The notes under the pieces are model-generated. The model saw only the letters and a program-made list of their open reading frames with translations, was not told where the DNA came from and ran no database searches. The translations under genes and the position numbers were made by a program. Source: Arctopsyche grandis (Eukaryota > Arthropoda > Insecta > Trichoptera > Hydropsychidae). Taken from it: a stretch of DNA of 64,000 bases. Shown here piece after piece: positions 22,069-33,458 of the stretch (position 1 is the first letter of the stretch; each line of letters opens with the position of its first letter). The stretch covers positions 26,405,205-26,469,204 of the forward strand of contig NC_135361.1 in NCBI RefSeq assembly GCF_051622035.1. The letters run 5' to 3'.

Positions 22069-22821
22069 ATGCCACCTTCTATGACGATTTTCATCGTGAT
22101 GCTTATGTTAAGTGCGGCAGTTTGTTACCCAGCAGATGAAGATAAACAAAAAGAAGAACTCGAATTAGAAGTAGAAAATTCGGAAAAATTCTTCTTTACA
22201 GGTATTGAACAATTCTGAAAAACATGTATTGTACAGGTCTTTCATTTGACGAAGTCTCATCGTCTAAAAACACTGTTACCAATGCATATGTATTGCTAAC
22301 AGAGCGATTGTGTATATCGGCAGAAACATCGTTTAATCAGTGGTAAACGGACTATTTCACACATAGAGATCTCGCACACTTCACTAAAATTTTGATCTCG
22401 ATATTTCGAAAATATCACACCAGAATTCGAGTGCCAGATATTCAATGACTGTTTTGTGCGAAAAAATCCGTTTACCGCTGGCCAAACGATACTTCTGCCG
22501 GTATACAATTTACACGCATACATACACAAGTTATTAATAGATTTCGTGAACTAAAAGATCTGTACAATATTATACTAACATCAATTCATCACATAATTTT
22601 ATTTTTTACCTGTTACTTTAGATAAGTGCAAAGCTGCGCGTGAAAAAATGCACGCTGACAAGAAAACATTTTCTTGGTTTCATAAGGAGTGTGGAGATAA
22701 AAATGTTTTCAATAACAAACAAGGAAATTTACCAATCCCATCAAATCCACCCATTTTGAGAGATATCGAAATGGACCTGCAGCCACTAAAACCAGTTATA
22801 TCGAAAAGGCGAAAGCATTAG
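22069..22821 (+). CDS. Small secreted protein, not recognised
   Basis: Two exons, 22069-22201 and 22622-22821, joined GT-AG in phase 1, 333 nt in all, 110 aa. The start MPPSMTIFIVMLMLSAAVCY is a good signal peptide with probable cleavage after about residue 19-21. The mature chain is charged, with an acidic segment (about residues 22-42) and then a basic, Cys-containing segment (DKCKAAREKMHADKK ... HKECGDKN). It has only two mature cysteines, spaced about 24 residues apart, and a basic C-terminus KRRKH. A splice acceptor (TTTTACAG) just upstream of the ATG suggests a non-coding first exon. The intron holds a MITE (22302-22510). Candidate poly(A) signals AATAAA lie at about 22871 and 22903. 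The function is unknown; a short one-disulphide secreted factor or peptide precursor is possible. It sits between two inverted piggyBac copies. Confidence 0.75.
22302..22510. repeat. MITE with inverted ends inside the intron of the secreted-protein gene
   Basis: Left GGCAGAAACATCGTTT ... GGTAAACGG is mirrored by CCGTTTACC ... AAACGATACTTCTGCC. About 45-bp arms; no ORF. Confidence 0.65.
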
Positions 22822-23035
22822 CAACTTTTAATATGGAATGAAATGTGACAATTTTATCAACAATATGCATATATTTCAAATAAATATCGTGATATTTTTC
22901 ACAAATAAAAGTTTTTGTTCTACATTTAATTATTTAAATTTAAAAGAAATTTTCAAATACACAAACTGTTATGCAAACACATTGATCATTTACGAATATC
23001 TGGATTTTAAAATAATATTTAAAAGTTGAATTTTG

Positions 23036-23290
23036 GATGGTTCGGTGATTACATTTCAAATTTAAATCGCTACCATGATAACCGCCGCTACGAAAATCGC
23101 TCGCGTGAGTCTCTTATCACACGAAAAATCGTCGCACAGGAAAATTGCCGTAAAGAAAACTGCCCAAATTTCGTCAAAAAAAGCATTTGCTCAGCAATAT
23201 TTGGGCAGTTTTCTGTACAGCAATTTTCTTGTGTGACAGGAGATCCACGCGAGCGATTCACATTTGAGATGTAACCCGTTTACCATTTTG
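23036..23290. repeat. Foldback MITE
   Basis: Arms including AAAATTGCCG ... AAAACTGCCCAAAT and the mirror ATTTGGGCAGTTTT ... CAATTTTC, with an outer GCTCGCGTGAG/CACGCGAGCG pair. The ends read GGTTCGGTGATTAC and GTAACCCGTTTACC. Confidence 0.65.
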
Positions 23291-23699
23291 GATATATGAG
23301 CTGTTATATTTTAAAGTGGCGGAAATCCAATTTTCAGTTCCAAAAACACACAAATTGTTATCATTTGTCTTAGTTCGACATGTCTAGAATCTAGGAAACG
23401 CAGAATAAGTGTATTACAGGCCACCACTATTTAAAAATATTGTCAATCACAAAACATTTTATTCAATGTTTTACGAGATATTTCTCGAAATGAAGAAAGG
23501 TGGCTTTCAATTATAACGACTCATAGAATTATTTTCGACGTTCACCAAACAGGGAGCATTGCATATAAATAAACGAGACGCACTGAATGTAAGCACGTGA
23601 CGTGTAGCATTACACAATTAGCGACGACTAAACTACTGTGGCGCATAAATATTCATTTTAATTATTAGATTTTTAAAAGTTAATTTAGGTTCAAATAAG

Positions 23700-23908
23700 A
23701 AATATACGATGCAATAAGTTGCACAATAATCTAAAAATTAAAATCCAGCTTTGCGGCTTTGGGGCTGGATATGATATTTTTTGATATGACAACACAGGCA
23801 GTTGCCAGAATGTCGAGTGAATAGGCGCGATCGGATGCGGTTGGCGTTTGGCAGTTGAGGTCGCACGGCAGGGCAGGGGCAGGGGCAGGGGCAGGTGCTT
23901 GGAGTGCG

Positions 23909-23943
<35 letters not shown>

Positions 23944-23977
23944 TCGAGGAGTCTGAAGAGAGAACAGAGGAGGGGTC
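23700..23977 (+). promoter_or_regulatory. GC-rich upstream region of MED28
   Basis: GC-rich sequence with GGCAGG (about 23870-23896) and GAGCAC (about 23905-23940) tandem hexamers immediately precedes the MED28 start codon. It is probably 5' leader and promoter. The ORFs crossing it on both strands are repeat translations. Confidence 0.4.
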
Positions 23978-26900
23978 ATGACGGCTCCCTGCGGCAACCT
24001 CGTCGAGGAGTTCGAGGAGTCTTTCCAGGTGACACCCGATCTTCCACCCCACCAATTTACCCCTGCTTCGTTCAATTATCGACTTTATAGCGTTACGCCA
24101 GAAGGCTCAATATCGCGTAGCACCGAGTCGTTTGACAACTCAATCATAAACCTAACCTCATTTCTCCTTTGTCTTTACTGTGATTTTGTCAGTTGATTGA
24201 ATTAAATCTTTACAGTCATGTTTGAACGTATTAACCAATCAAGAAGCTGGACCGTGCGTCGAAAAAGAAGAAGTCAAAGTGCAAGTCGAAAGGTCAGTAT
24301 ACTATAGATTTTTTTTTAAATCCTGATATGGATGTGTTCGTTTCGACCAATTACTAGATAATATTTATTAAACTCCAAAAAACTGGTAATTGAAAAAAAT
24401 AAAGTACAATAAAAAGTCCCGATAGATCATTAAATTTTTCTAAATGATGATAATTTTTTATACTTGTTAAGTTTCACATGGACTTACATTTACCAGTATT
24501 ATTATAGCATCCGAAGACTTATTGTTATTACAAAAGATTTGTATAATACAGATTTATAGATTTGGCGCGTCAAATGGAAGCGTTCTTTCTTCAGAAAAGA
24601 TTTTTACTCTCGGCACTGAAGCCAGAGCTTCTCGTCAAGGAAGACAACGACGGACTGCGAAGTGAACTCGCAAGGAAGGAAGAACTCCTGAAGAAACATT
24701 ATGACAAAATCGCCGTATGGCAGAATCTACTAGCAGATTTACACGTACGACTAACTTCAAATCAAAACATGGATTCAAACCTACTAACGGGTCGTAGTGA
24801 TGTATAATTTTTTAAATCGGTAGGGCTATGCCAAATGCAGCGTGCCGGCAGCGGGTACTCCGACCGGCACCGGCAGTGGCCCAGTAGCGTCTCCGGCCCC
24901 ACCTTCGACCACACCCCAATCGCCGATGCAAGTGATGCAACCGCACCAACAACACAATCCCATGCAGGTTTGTACGAGTCGAGGTATTCATTCGACACCT
25001 TGCCAATAGTCCAAGGAACCTCTTAATTTTTAATATTATACAGACCCAACTTCAGATGCAGCATGCAGCGGTGGCGGCTCAAGCTCAACAGCTTCAACAA
25101 CTGCAGCAGCTGCATCAACAGCAGCATCAGCAACAACAGCAGCAGCAGCACGTGGCAGCCGCCATGCAGCAACAGGTACCCAATTTACACCGACACCAAT
25201 CTCCTTCACGACCGATGCACAGACGATAGTCCTTCTTTATTCATCCGGTCATAAACATTTCACATTTGTGCCTTATTAGTATTAATTATTTTGAAATTGC
25301 TTTATATTTTTATATAGTGAGATTTCTTTACTATTCAATTTAAAAAAATATGAGGCTTGTATATATTATATGATAGATTTTATTTAACCCTTTGACTGCT
25401 ACAACAACGATAAATCGTTGTTTTGAAATCGGCGAAGATTGCTACGACGATCGTTGTTGACGTCATTAATTGTCGTATTTCAATACTTTCTTTGAGCCAC
25501 CAGCGCATCAGTGGCACGAAACATTTTTTTTATATACGTATTTATATTTATTTTTCAATCAAGCTTTATAAATATTTATCAATTTTTTAAATAAAAGCTC
25601 TTCAATTTCGGGTTCATCATCAAAGTAAATTTCGGGTTCGTTGTCAATGTCATATAAGGAGTTATTACTTGGGAATTGATTATTATCGATAAATTCATTT
25701 TCAGAATCAGTAGAGCTGCTGATTTGTCGAGTTCCTCGGCGAGGAGCTATTATTTCGCTTTCATCACTTTCACTGTCCGATATCATTTTGCAGAGTTAAA
25801 ATAAATGGCAAAAAACAATAGAAATCCGCTTTCAATTATATAGGTCACGAGACGTCATGAATTCATGCATTCAATCAAATGCAACTGAAATGCATACAAA
25901 ATGTTTATGATACATGTTGAAAAATTATTTGATTATTAGAAACTTCGCATCCTTGTGTGTCTCGCTCATACGTACACAATTAAAACCAAGAAAGAAAGAG
26001 AGAGAGACCGCTACCTGTTTCGAATATATCGCATGTTGTAAGGATACATCGATATCTAAAAATAGATTATTGAAAAGAATAAAGCCTCGGAAAACAATCG
26101 TCAAAACTTATTTAGTGTATATATGTAGGTATCTCTTTCGCACGCACACATGTAAAAGCAAGACAGAAAGAGAGAGCACGAGTTCACGACTGCTTCTTAA
26201 AAATGTATATAAAGTATTATAAAAATTACGAGTGTTCGGCGAAGTAAGTATGTAAAAAAAAATATTATATTTATTTTTTTTCAAAATAATTACAAATGTT
26301 AGCATTTTTCGCTTGGACATTGAAAAACCTCGTAGCAGCCAAAGGGTTAATGTAAAAATTTTTACCGTTTGGTAGATTTGTAATATGAGATAGTCAGTAG
26401 AAAAATATTGAGAAGACTCCTTTTACGCTGACTGGTCTTGTATTTTTTGTTTTAGTTGTAAAATTATTCTATATTATTACATAGATGATTTTTGAAATTT
26501 ATTTAAAGCAGTAGATTTATCCCAAAGATTATTTGTGTCCAAAAACTGAAAAAAATATATCGATATTAACGTTGACGTGTTCCTACCTATATGCATATTA
26601 TTTGTTATATTTAGTTATTATTTTCAGAACTGATTAGTGTTTTTATCTTATGTTAATTGTAATTTATTTACATTTTAATATAATATTAGTTGGGTTATAT
26701 CGATCTACATATGTATATGTAATATCATTTAATAGCATTATACTTCATTTCATTTACGAAGACACTTCAAGGATAGATTTTCGCCAAATGAACAATTTAA
26801 ACGTCCATTTTATAAAATAAATGTGCATTTAAAAAAAATTTTGTACATTAAAAAAAGTTTCTGTACATTACAAAAAATTTGTGTTCATTTATACATGACA

Positions 26901-29900
26901 GATACAGATTGCATTAGAAACTTGGCTTTGATCATTGAAAAAAATATCTGCTACTTTAAACGCATATGTTTGCTACTTAAATATATATAACAATGACCCA
27001 AAATACGAACCGACAACGACCAACGCTTCTCTCTACTGGATTCCTTCATTTTTACTCTTCGGCTTGTGACCTTGGCTTCTACTCTACGACCTGACATCAT
27101 CATTCCTATTCATACATAATACGTAAACAAAAGTAGACACTTGACAGTTGATAGTTATCAATAGCGGAAGACTGCAACGTTGCCACTTTTTACCTACCTC
27201 TTATTGTATCTATTCTAATGCTAAAATCTATTTTTTCGAATGATCGTTTTATATTTTTTAATGGTCACTTTATAATGCCAAAATATTTTATCCGGTGCAA
27301 AATACGAGATAGTTTAATGCACCGAAAATAATGCACAAACATTTTTTTTAAGATACAAAGTATTTTTCTCAATGTACAGTTAAATCTTACCCATTAACAC
27401 TATGGTGGCCGCTGACTCATATTTGTATCATGTTGGGTGCACAACGCTTACTGGCCGCTGATACATATATGATTCACGACTGCGCGAATATATTTTTCGT
27501 GCAGAATATATTTTTCGGTCCGCTGATATATATGCGGCCACAAACGATTGACGCAAACGTTATACTAAAATATATCAGCAGAGTGATACAGTTAGTGAAG
27601 TCGTAAATCATATATGTACCAGTGGCCACTAAGCGTTGTACACCCAACATGATACAAATATGAGTCAGCGGCCGCCATCGTGTTAATATAGATAAAGTAA
27701 AATGGAAAAAAGTCAATGCATAAATAAAAATAAATCATTTCAATCACTTCAAACATCTACGCTGTTAAGTTAAATAATGAACTTTTTTAGTTCACATACT
27801 GTGTTCATAGACAAATTGAGCGAATAACCAGTGCCTTCATAAACGAAATTTAGTATAGCTAATGCTTGTATCAACCAATCAAAACTAATACAAAGCACAT
27901 AAAAAATTTGCACATTATTTACATCCTCAAATAATTCATTAAAAACTTTTTTTTTATATAAGATTTGATTGGTATGTGTAAGGCTGTTGCAGTAATTCAC
28001 ACAATTACGATTCCTGATCGTAGATTTATCACATCAACGATCATTAGATTCATTATTAAGTTCAAAGTTGGACTCTCTTGTTATACAAGTTGACACGTTC
28101 ATATGATTTCAAACACCGTATGATCGCACCGAGGAACTTAAATAACCACGTGTTCCATATCTACGATCAGGTTTGTCTAATTGTGACCGCGACAGCCTCG
28201 GTCCACACAATTGCATGTTTTATTGGCATATTCGGGAAAACATTGTTATACCATTGTCATATTTTTGTATAATATTAATGAGCAACAAAAAATCATGTTT
28301 TTTTACGTACCGGAGCGGGGACTAATCAATCTTTTCTAAGTTTGACCAGTTGAATTCGAAAATGACGATGATTTTTGTTTCTTCTCGTTTATGGGATGTG
28401 AGTGTTTTAAAAAATGAGCATTTTTACAAAATTTAGGCTTTTGCGGTGTTTAACTCAAAATCTAGTATTGCTGTGCCAAAAGTGAGTTTTGGAATCAATA
28501 GTCTGATGTTTTTTCTATTGATCGTATTTATTTAAAACTAGTATTTTTACCCAGCTTCGCTCGGTATTTGTATTATAAACCGCTTAAACATTGCCAATCT
28601 AATAGTAAACATTTTATTAAATTTATTTAAATATTCATTTATTTTTCTACGAACCAACAATAGTTACAACGTCTCTTTTGAAAATATATATTAGATGCGT
28701 ATAATTATTTATCTAGCAAATTTTTAGTCAAAAATATTTTTTTTTACACATTTTTCTCTGGAGCATTTATTAGGCCAGTTTTATATTTTATTAAGATTAC
28801 AAGGATTTTTTTTTAATTTCAATATCTGTATATTTTTTTATCTGAAAATATTTTGAACAACATTTTTTAACTCAATTTAAAATCATTTATCGCTAGAATT
28901 AGTACGTTTAGACAAAATAAAATTATATAAAAAAGCAGTATGTATAAACGTGGTTATTAGCGAAATAAAACTAATAATATTACGTGAAAAAAGTGTATTA
29001 TTGATTTTTAAAATTGGTTAAATATAATTATCCACTTCATTGAGCACCCCAACACTAAAATTCCTATAAAATTCTAGAGATTTAGGGACAACTCATTATA
29101 TAAAGTGATTTAATGCCGTCATGCATAATTGGGTGCCGATACGCGTGACAGTGCCGCCACATGGGCAAATGTACGAAATCATGCGCCGGGCTGAATGTGT
29201 TAAAACAATTAAAAATCACAATAAATAGAAAAAACATCTGACCGTTGATTCCAATACTCACTTTGGTACAGCAATACTAGATTTTGAGTTAAAGACTGCA
29301 AAAACCAAAAAAATTGCATATCTCATTAACGAGAACAAACTAAAAAAAACATAAAATGTATCAAACTTACTAAAGATTTCTTAGTCTCTGCTCCAGTATT
29401 TTTTTTTGTCGCTCAGTGTAATCGTTTGTTGTTTTTTTTGTTGTTATTACTTTTTAGTAACTAATTAGTTGTTTAAAAAAATATGTTTTCATCAAAATAT
29501 TGTTTGAATCGAGTTCAAATATATTTTATTCAATGGTTGTATCTATCATTATTAAATGTTAAAACAGTATTAATTCAGCTAATTGAAATCGTATCGTGGC
29601 CAAAATTTATATTATATTTATATAGCGATAAAACGGTTTTGGGAGGCCATAGAACCGCCCACTTCATATTCGTTCCGCTTTCACATTAAAAATAACACTG
29701 CGGTACCTGTAGTCTTCCAAAACCAAATGAAGGCCAACGTCTGTCATTGTGACAACCTTGTGCAAGACCAAATAAATCGTAAATTAACTTAATTCCATAC
29801 TATTTATATATTCTAGTCGATTTTTATATGAAATACATGCTGTATTATTTAATTTCATTAATAACAGGGCTTTTCACATTTTATGCTTAGTAAATTTCAC

Positions 29901-30750
29901 AAACACATATATTCTAACAAATATAATTGATTTCATCCATTTCACAAAATCACCTACGTATGTTTTTTTAATACATTATATCGCTCCAAAATTCAACTAG
30001 TACGCTTATTTATTACTGTATTGTGTTTAATGTCCAATTAAACGCACATTAATAAGTACAATTATTATACGCTTTATTAACACACATTTACATTTTAATT
30101 TGTATGTGTTAATTTTATTAATACATTTATTTCACAAATTTGATTTTTGTTTTATTTTACTTTAAAAACCATATAACCACCTGCTTTACTAATAATGTAT
30201 TTTATTTTAATTTTTGTTGTTGCTGTTGTTGGTTTGGGGTATATCATGTAGTTTGCTGTTGAATTTTAGTATTTTGTGTGGTGTTTTTACCTGTTTTTTT
30301 TTTTTTTTTTACGATGCAAATATACAAAAGTTTTTTCAATGAAAATTTAAGCTGGAGAAATTGAAAAGAAATCTGTATTCGGGCAAATAAACAATTTGCT
30401 GTTGTTTTTTTTTTACTTGCTAGATGTCAGGCGCAGTTCCGGGAATGTATATGCAACAGGGACCACGCGGAAGTTTCCCGCAGCCAGGATCACTCCAAGG
30501 ACCGTTAGCCTACCTTGAAAAAACCACCACCAATATAGGTTACTATTTTTGCATTATGATATGAGGCTGTTGGCTAAGAAATGCTGTAACTCTCAACGTA
30601 AACATCAGATGTGTGCTTATTGTTTGTAATTGTGGGTTACACCATTTCTCCGCTTGCTGATTGATTGTTTGTTTTTATTTCTTGTGTGACGTTTTAAATA
30701 ACAAATGGAAATTTATAGATTTAGTCGGAATGGGCGATGGACGCAGGTGA
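23978..30750 (+). CDS. MED28: Mediator complex subunit 28
   Basis: Seven exons: 23978-24028, 24216-24292, 24552-24744, 24824-24967, 25044-25175, 30424-30538, 30725-30750. Total 738 nt, 245 aa. The N-terminus MTAPCGNLVEEFEESFQ and the core RFIDLARQMEAFFLQKRFLL ... LVKEDN ... KHYDKIAVWQNLLADLH are the MED28 fold (about residues 1-106). A Pro/Gln-rich linker with a polyGln run follows (exons 4-5). The end, LQGPLAYLEKTTTNI, matches the conserved vertebrate ending (SLAYLEQASANI). MED28 is a Mediator head-module subunit acting in RNA polymerase II transcription in the nucleus; human MED28 is 178 aa, and the extra length here is the Gln-rich linker. Intron 5 (5.2 kb) holds a piggyBac copy and several MITEs. 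The UGA stop at 30748-30750 is followed in frame by an Arg-Gly repeat (separate entry). Confidence 0.92.
25388..26346 (-). mobile_element. 959-bp non-autonomous piggyBac element, copy 2, in MED28 intron 5
   Basis: TTAA duplications (25384-25387, 26347-26350) and termini identical in type to copy 1, in opposite orientation. Length is the same to the base. Visible differences from copy 1 include one Ala/Val codon change in a non-essential frame and a few single bases. The high identity indicates recent amplification. Confidence 0.92.
25559..25786 (-). CDS. Truncated piggyBac transposase N-terminal peptide, copy 2
   Basis: 75 aa, the same acidic peptide (MISDSESDESEI start) as copy 1 at 21151-21378, without the catalytic domain. 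It lies antisense inside the MED28 intron. Confidence 0.6.
   Translation of the reverse strand: MISDSESDESEIIAPRRGTRQISSSTDSENEFIDNNQFPSNNSLYDIDNEPEIYFDDEPEIEELLFKKLINIYKA
26351..27393. other. MED28 intron sequence, nothing recognised
   Basis: AT-rich sequence. No conserved frame, terminal repeat or RNA gene is evident. Confidence 0.4.
27398..27682. mobile_element. TTAA-flanked MITE with about 80-bp terminal inverted repeats
   Basis: TTAA on both sides (27394-27397, 27683-27686). Left CACTATGGTGGCCGCTGACT and right (reverse) CACGATGGCGGCCGCTGACT stay nearly identical for about 80 bp. piggyBac-superfamily by the target site. No ORF. Confidence 0.85.
28279..29416. mobile_element. About 1.1-kb element with long inverted ends
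   Basis: Left TGAGCAACAAAAAA ... GGAGCGGGGACTAA and right (reverse) TGAGCGACAAAAAA ... GGAGCAGAGACTAA. A further mirrored block with CTCAAAATCTAGTATTGCTG lies at 28450-28500 and 29255-29300. The interior is AT-rich and carries part of another repeat (29036-29206). No transposase visible. Confidence 0.65.
29036..29206. repeat. Truncated TTAA-type MITE, related to 31099-31262
   Basis: It shares CACTTCATTGAGCACCCCAA, TTTAGGGACAACTCATTAT and the end CGCCGGGCTGAATGTGTTAA with the copy at 31099-31262, but lacks the left terminus. Confidence 0.65.
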
Positions 30751-31098
30751 CGGGGGAGAGGGAGGGGCAGGGGGCGAGGCCGTGGCAGAGGTAGAGGCCG
30801 CGGTAAGTACTTCATGATTTTTAACTACTTCACTTCACTTCAGTTATTAGTCACTTGAACTTAAACAATACAATAGCGAACAGGAGCACCATAAAGAGCG
30901 CAAAAAGTTCTCAATATCGGGTAGTTCTTATTTTTTAACTTTAAAATATTCAAAAGTTAACAATTGTAACACATTATTTGCCTTATGAAACATATAATTC
31001 CTGCACCAATATGGTCGTAAAAAGGGAAAATGTAGATCATGTTGTTTTAATGCATACTGTAAATGCACAAAAGCTTCTGTAAATGTTTCAATGCTTAA

Positions 31099-31262
31099 CA
31101 CGTTCAACCCGGCGTGTACCACCAGTGGCCACGTGAATAGTGCTATAGCAGACTATAATTTTACGGTTCCACTTCATTGAGCACCCCAACACTAAAATTC
31201 CAAAGATTTAGGGACAACTCATTATGGGCAAATGTATGAAATCATGCGCCGGGCTGAATGTG
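31099..31262. mobile_element. 164-bp TTAA-flanked MITE
   Basis: TTAA at 31095-31098 and 31263-31266 encloses termini CACGTTCAACCCGGCG and CGCCGGGCTGAATGTG. piggyBac-type by the target site. Confidence 0.8.
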
Positions 31263-31319
31263 TTAATCTGGTTTTTTTGCGGATGATATTCGTGTTGAAT
31301 TTATCTACTCATTAAGGTT

Positions 31320-32560
31320 ATGTAAAAATGGTTATAACCAGAGGACAGATACTAATTAGGGCAATCTCAAAATACAATACACGTTCCAACACAGAGAAGT
31401 GTAATATTAATAGAAGTGGCTTTAGGTGTTATATTGTTGTCAAGTGACGATTGTCCACAGACAATCCTAAATAATTTTAGCATCAGTCGTATTTGACGGT
31501 TGGTGCTCGACGTATGTCCGATAAAAACTTCTCTGTTCGTTTTATATTACTCGCAAGATGGGCAAGCATCGGTAAAAAATGCACAATAAACAACATGGGA
31601 TACATTTTTATAAGTAAATTGATCCGATTGTATTCCGTGCGATGTAGCGTATTAGACGTATATAGCGTATAGAGACGTACCACGTAAAATTGAAAACAAT
31701 TATTTATTCGTAAGGGCCCCTCTATTCTTATTACATCTCTCTGTTCCAACAGTGTTGAAAGCAAGAGGGCAAAAAAAAGGTTTTTCTATGAAGCTAACAA
31801 TAGCCATAATGCCAAAAAACCATATTGCCTTAATGAGTATGCATCCTCTAATTATAACTAGACAATGAAAAATAACAATATACGTTCCAACGGTGTTGAT
31901 TGCAATAAAAAAAGGTTTTCTATGAAGTTGACAGTAGCCATAAAGTGAAAATACCATATCGCCCTAATGAGTATCCGTGCTCTGGCTATAACTAGACTTC
32001 ATATGATCATTAGGGCAATGGCAAATAGCAACACACGTTCCAACAGTGCTGAAAACAAACAAAAAAAGTTTCTATGAAGCTAACAATAGCCATGGCTCCA
32101 CAAATCCATATTGCCCTAATGAGTATCCGTCTTATAATTATAACTAGACATCAGATGGTCATTAGGGCAATGACAAATAACAATACACGTTCCAACAGTG
32201 TTTATTGCAAGAAAGCAATAAAGAAATATTTTTTTATATGAAGCTAACAATAATCATATTGCTACCGAGTATCCATCCACCTGATGTTCAGTTATAACTA
32301 GATATCAGGTGGTCATTCAGACAATGGCAAAGCAAAAAAATGGAAAGCAAGAGAACAAGAAAAAAGGTTTTTCTACGAATTTATCAATAAGCATAACGCC
32401 GAAAAATCACATTGCACTATTGAGTATCCATCCATTAGTTATAAATAGACATTGAATGGTCATTAACGCAATTGCGAATAACAATACACGTTCAAAAAGT
32501 GTTGATTGTAAGAAAGCAATAAAAATATCGTTCTACAATATCAAAAATAACCAAAACGCC
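31320..32560. repeat. Minisatellite of about 125-bp units, interrupted by a hAT-type MITE
   Basis: Repeated words are ATTAGGGCAATGGCAAATA, ACACGTTCCAACAGTGTTGA, GGTTTTTCTATGAAGCTAAC and AATGAGTATCCRT. About seven diverged units are present, becoming more degenerate to the right. The array lies in the intron between 30802 and 33409. Confidence 0.8.
31392..31743. mobile_element. 352-bp hAT-type MITE inserted in the minisatellite
   Basis: Ends CAGAGAAGTGTAATA and TATTACATCTCTCTG are inverted repeats flanked by a perfect 8-bp duplication TTCCAACA (31384-31391, 31744-31751). The duplicated word is itself part of the minisatellite unit. It is the inverted relative of 18652-19004. Confidence 0.85.
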
Positions 32561-33408
32561 TCATTATTAAGATCATTACTTGCAATAAGTTATCTAATGA
32601 ATTGAAATTTTTAATTAATTTAATTAATGATTTATATTCAAAGCAAATTGCATAATGACCATCCTATGTCTAGTTATAACACAATTTGTTTGGAGAATAA
32701 TAAATTAACAAGAAAGCATTCGATATTCAGATCCCCCATTGAGACCCAAGAATACACTATTGTTTAATTTGGAATTACCTTTAACCCAATTATGGAATAT
32801 TATGAGTAGAGGTAGTACCAGAAGCGTGCCGTTTATTGTTCAATTGTTGTAAATCCTTTGTAAAAAAGGTTCGGCAAACCTTTAACAATGCATTTACAAC
32901 ATTTGAACAATAGACAGCCCCCTCAGGGTCCGGGCTCTAATTATGAGGAAACTAGTTTTGTGCTCGTTGATATTTCAACGGGTGGTTTTTGACACGATGA
33001 AAATTTCAGGCTGTATTATAAGTAAAAACTACCTTCCTACATACATATTATATAAACAATAGAAAAATTAATTTTCGATAGATGGTGCTAAATGCTCGTG
33101 AAACTATTTTCCTAGAGGAAATATTGGTAGCAAACAGTATATATGTATATATACAGGATTTTCTTGATTCGTTATTATAATCGTACATTTTGTTGGCAGT
33201 GTTTTAACTGTGACGTACATATGTCGAATCGAACCGACTATTATACTACGGCGAGCGTTATCGCAGACACACAAAATAGCGCTATTGTATATATGTATGA
33301 TGATTTTGACTCCTAAAATCTCTCAATAACCGAGTTCGATTACATTGACTATTGACTTTGATCGATCCCATGAATGCGGTAGTAATCCACTGTCTATTTT
33401 GATTTCAG
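32561..33408. other. Intron sequence before the RG-extension exon, nothing recognised
   Basis: AT-rich sequence without a supportable frame. It ends in the acceptor TTGATTTCAG at 33399-33408. Confidence 0.4.
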
Positions 33409-33458
33409 GTCGTGGAACATCCCCTGAGTACGGCGGCGGTAGTATGACGCCACCATGA

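Larger units (their letters stand above)
30751..33458 (+). other. In-frame Arg-Gly extension after the MED28 stop codon
   Basis: Directly after TGA (30748-30750) the same frame reads 17 codons of alternating Arg-Gly up to a GTAAGT donor (exon end 30802). It continues in phase 1 at 33409 after TTGATTTCAG, reading GRGTSPEYGGGSMTPP and a TGA at 33456-33458. In all there are 34 further residues. The stop context is UGA-C, the leakiest class known in insects. Alternatively this is spliced 3' UTR with an accidental GC-rich repeat, or a Gly codon (GGA) recently mutated to TGA. Confidence 0.55.

Noticed and set aside
23691-24055. Minus-strand frames with Leu-Val and Ala-Arg repeats near the MED28 start
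   Set aside because: Translations of the GAGCAC and GGCAGG hexamer arrays on the strand opposite to MED28.
25063-25254. Frame rich in Ser/Asn over the polyGln exon of MED28
   Set aside because: It is an alternate-frame reading of the CAG-rich exon 5. The Gln frame joins correctly by splicing.
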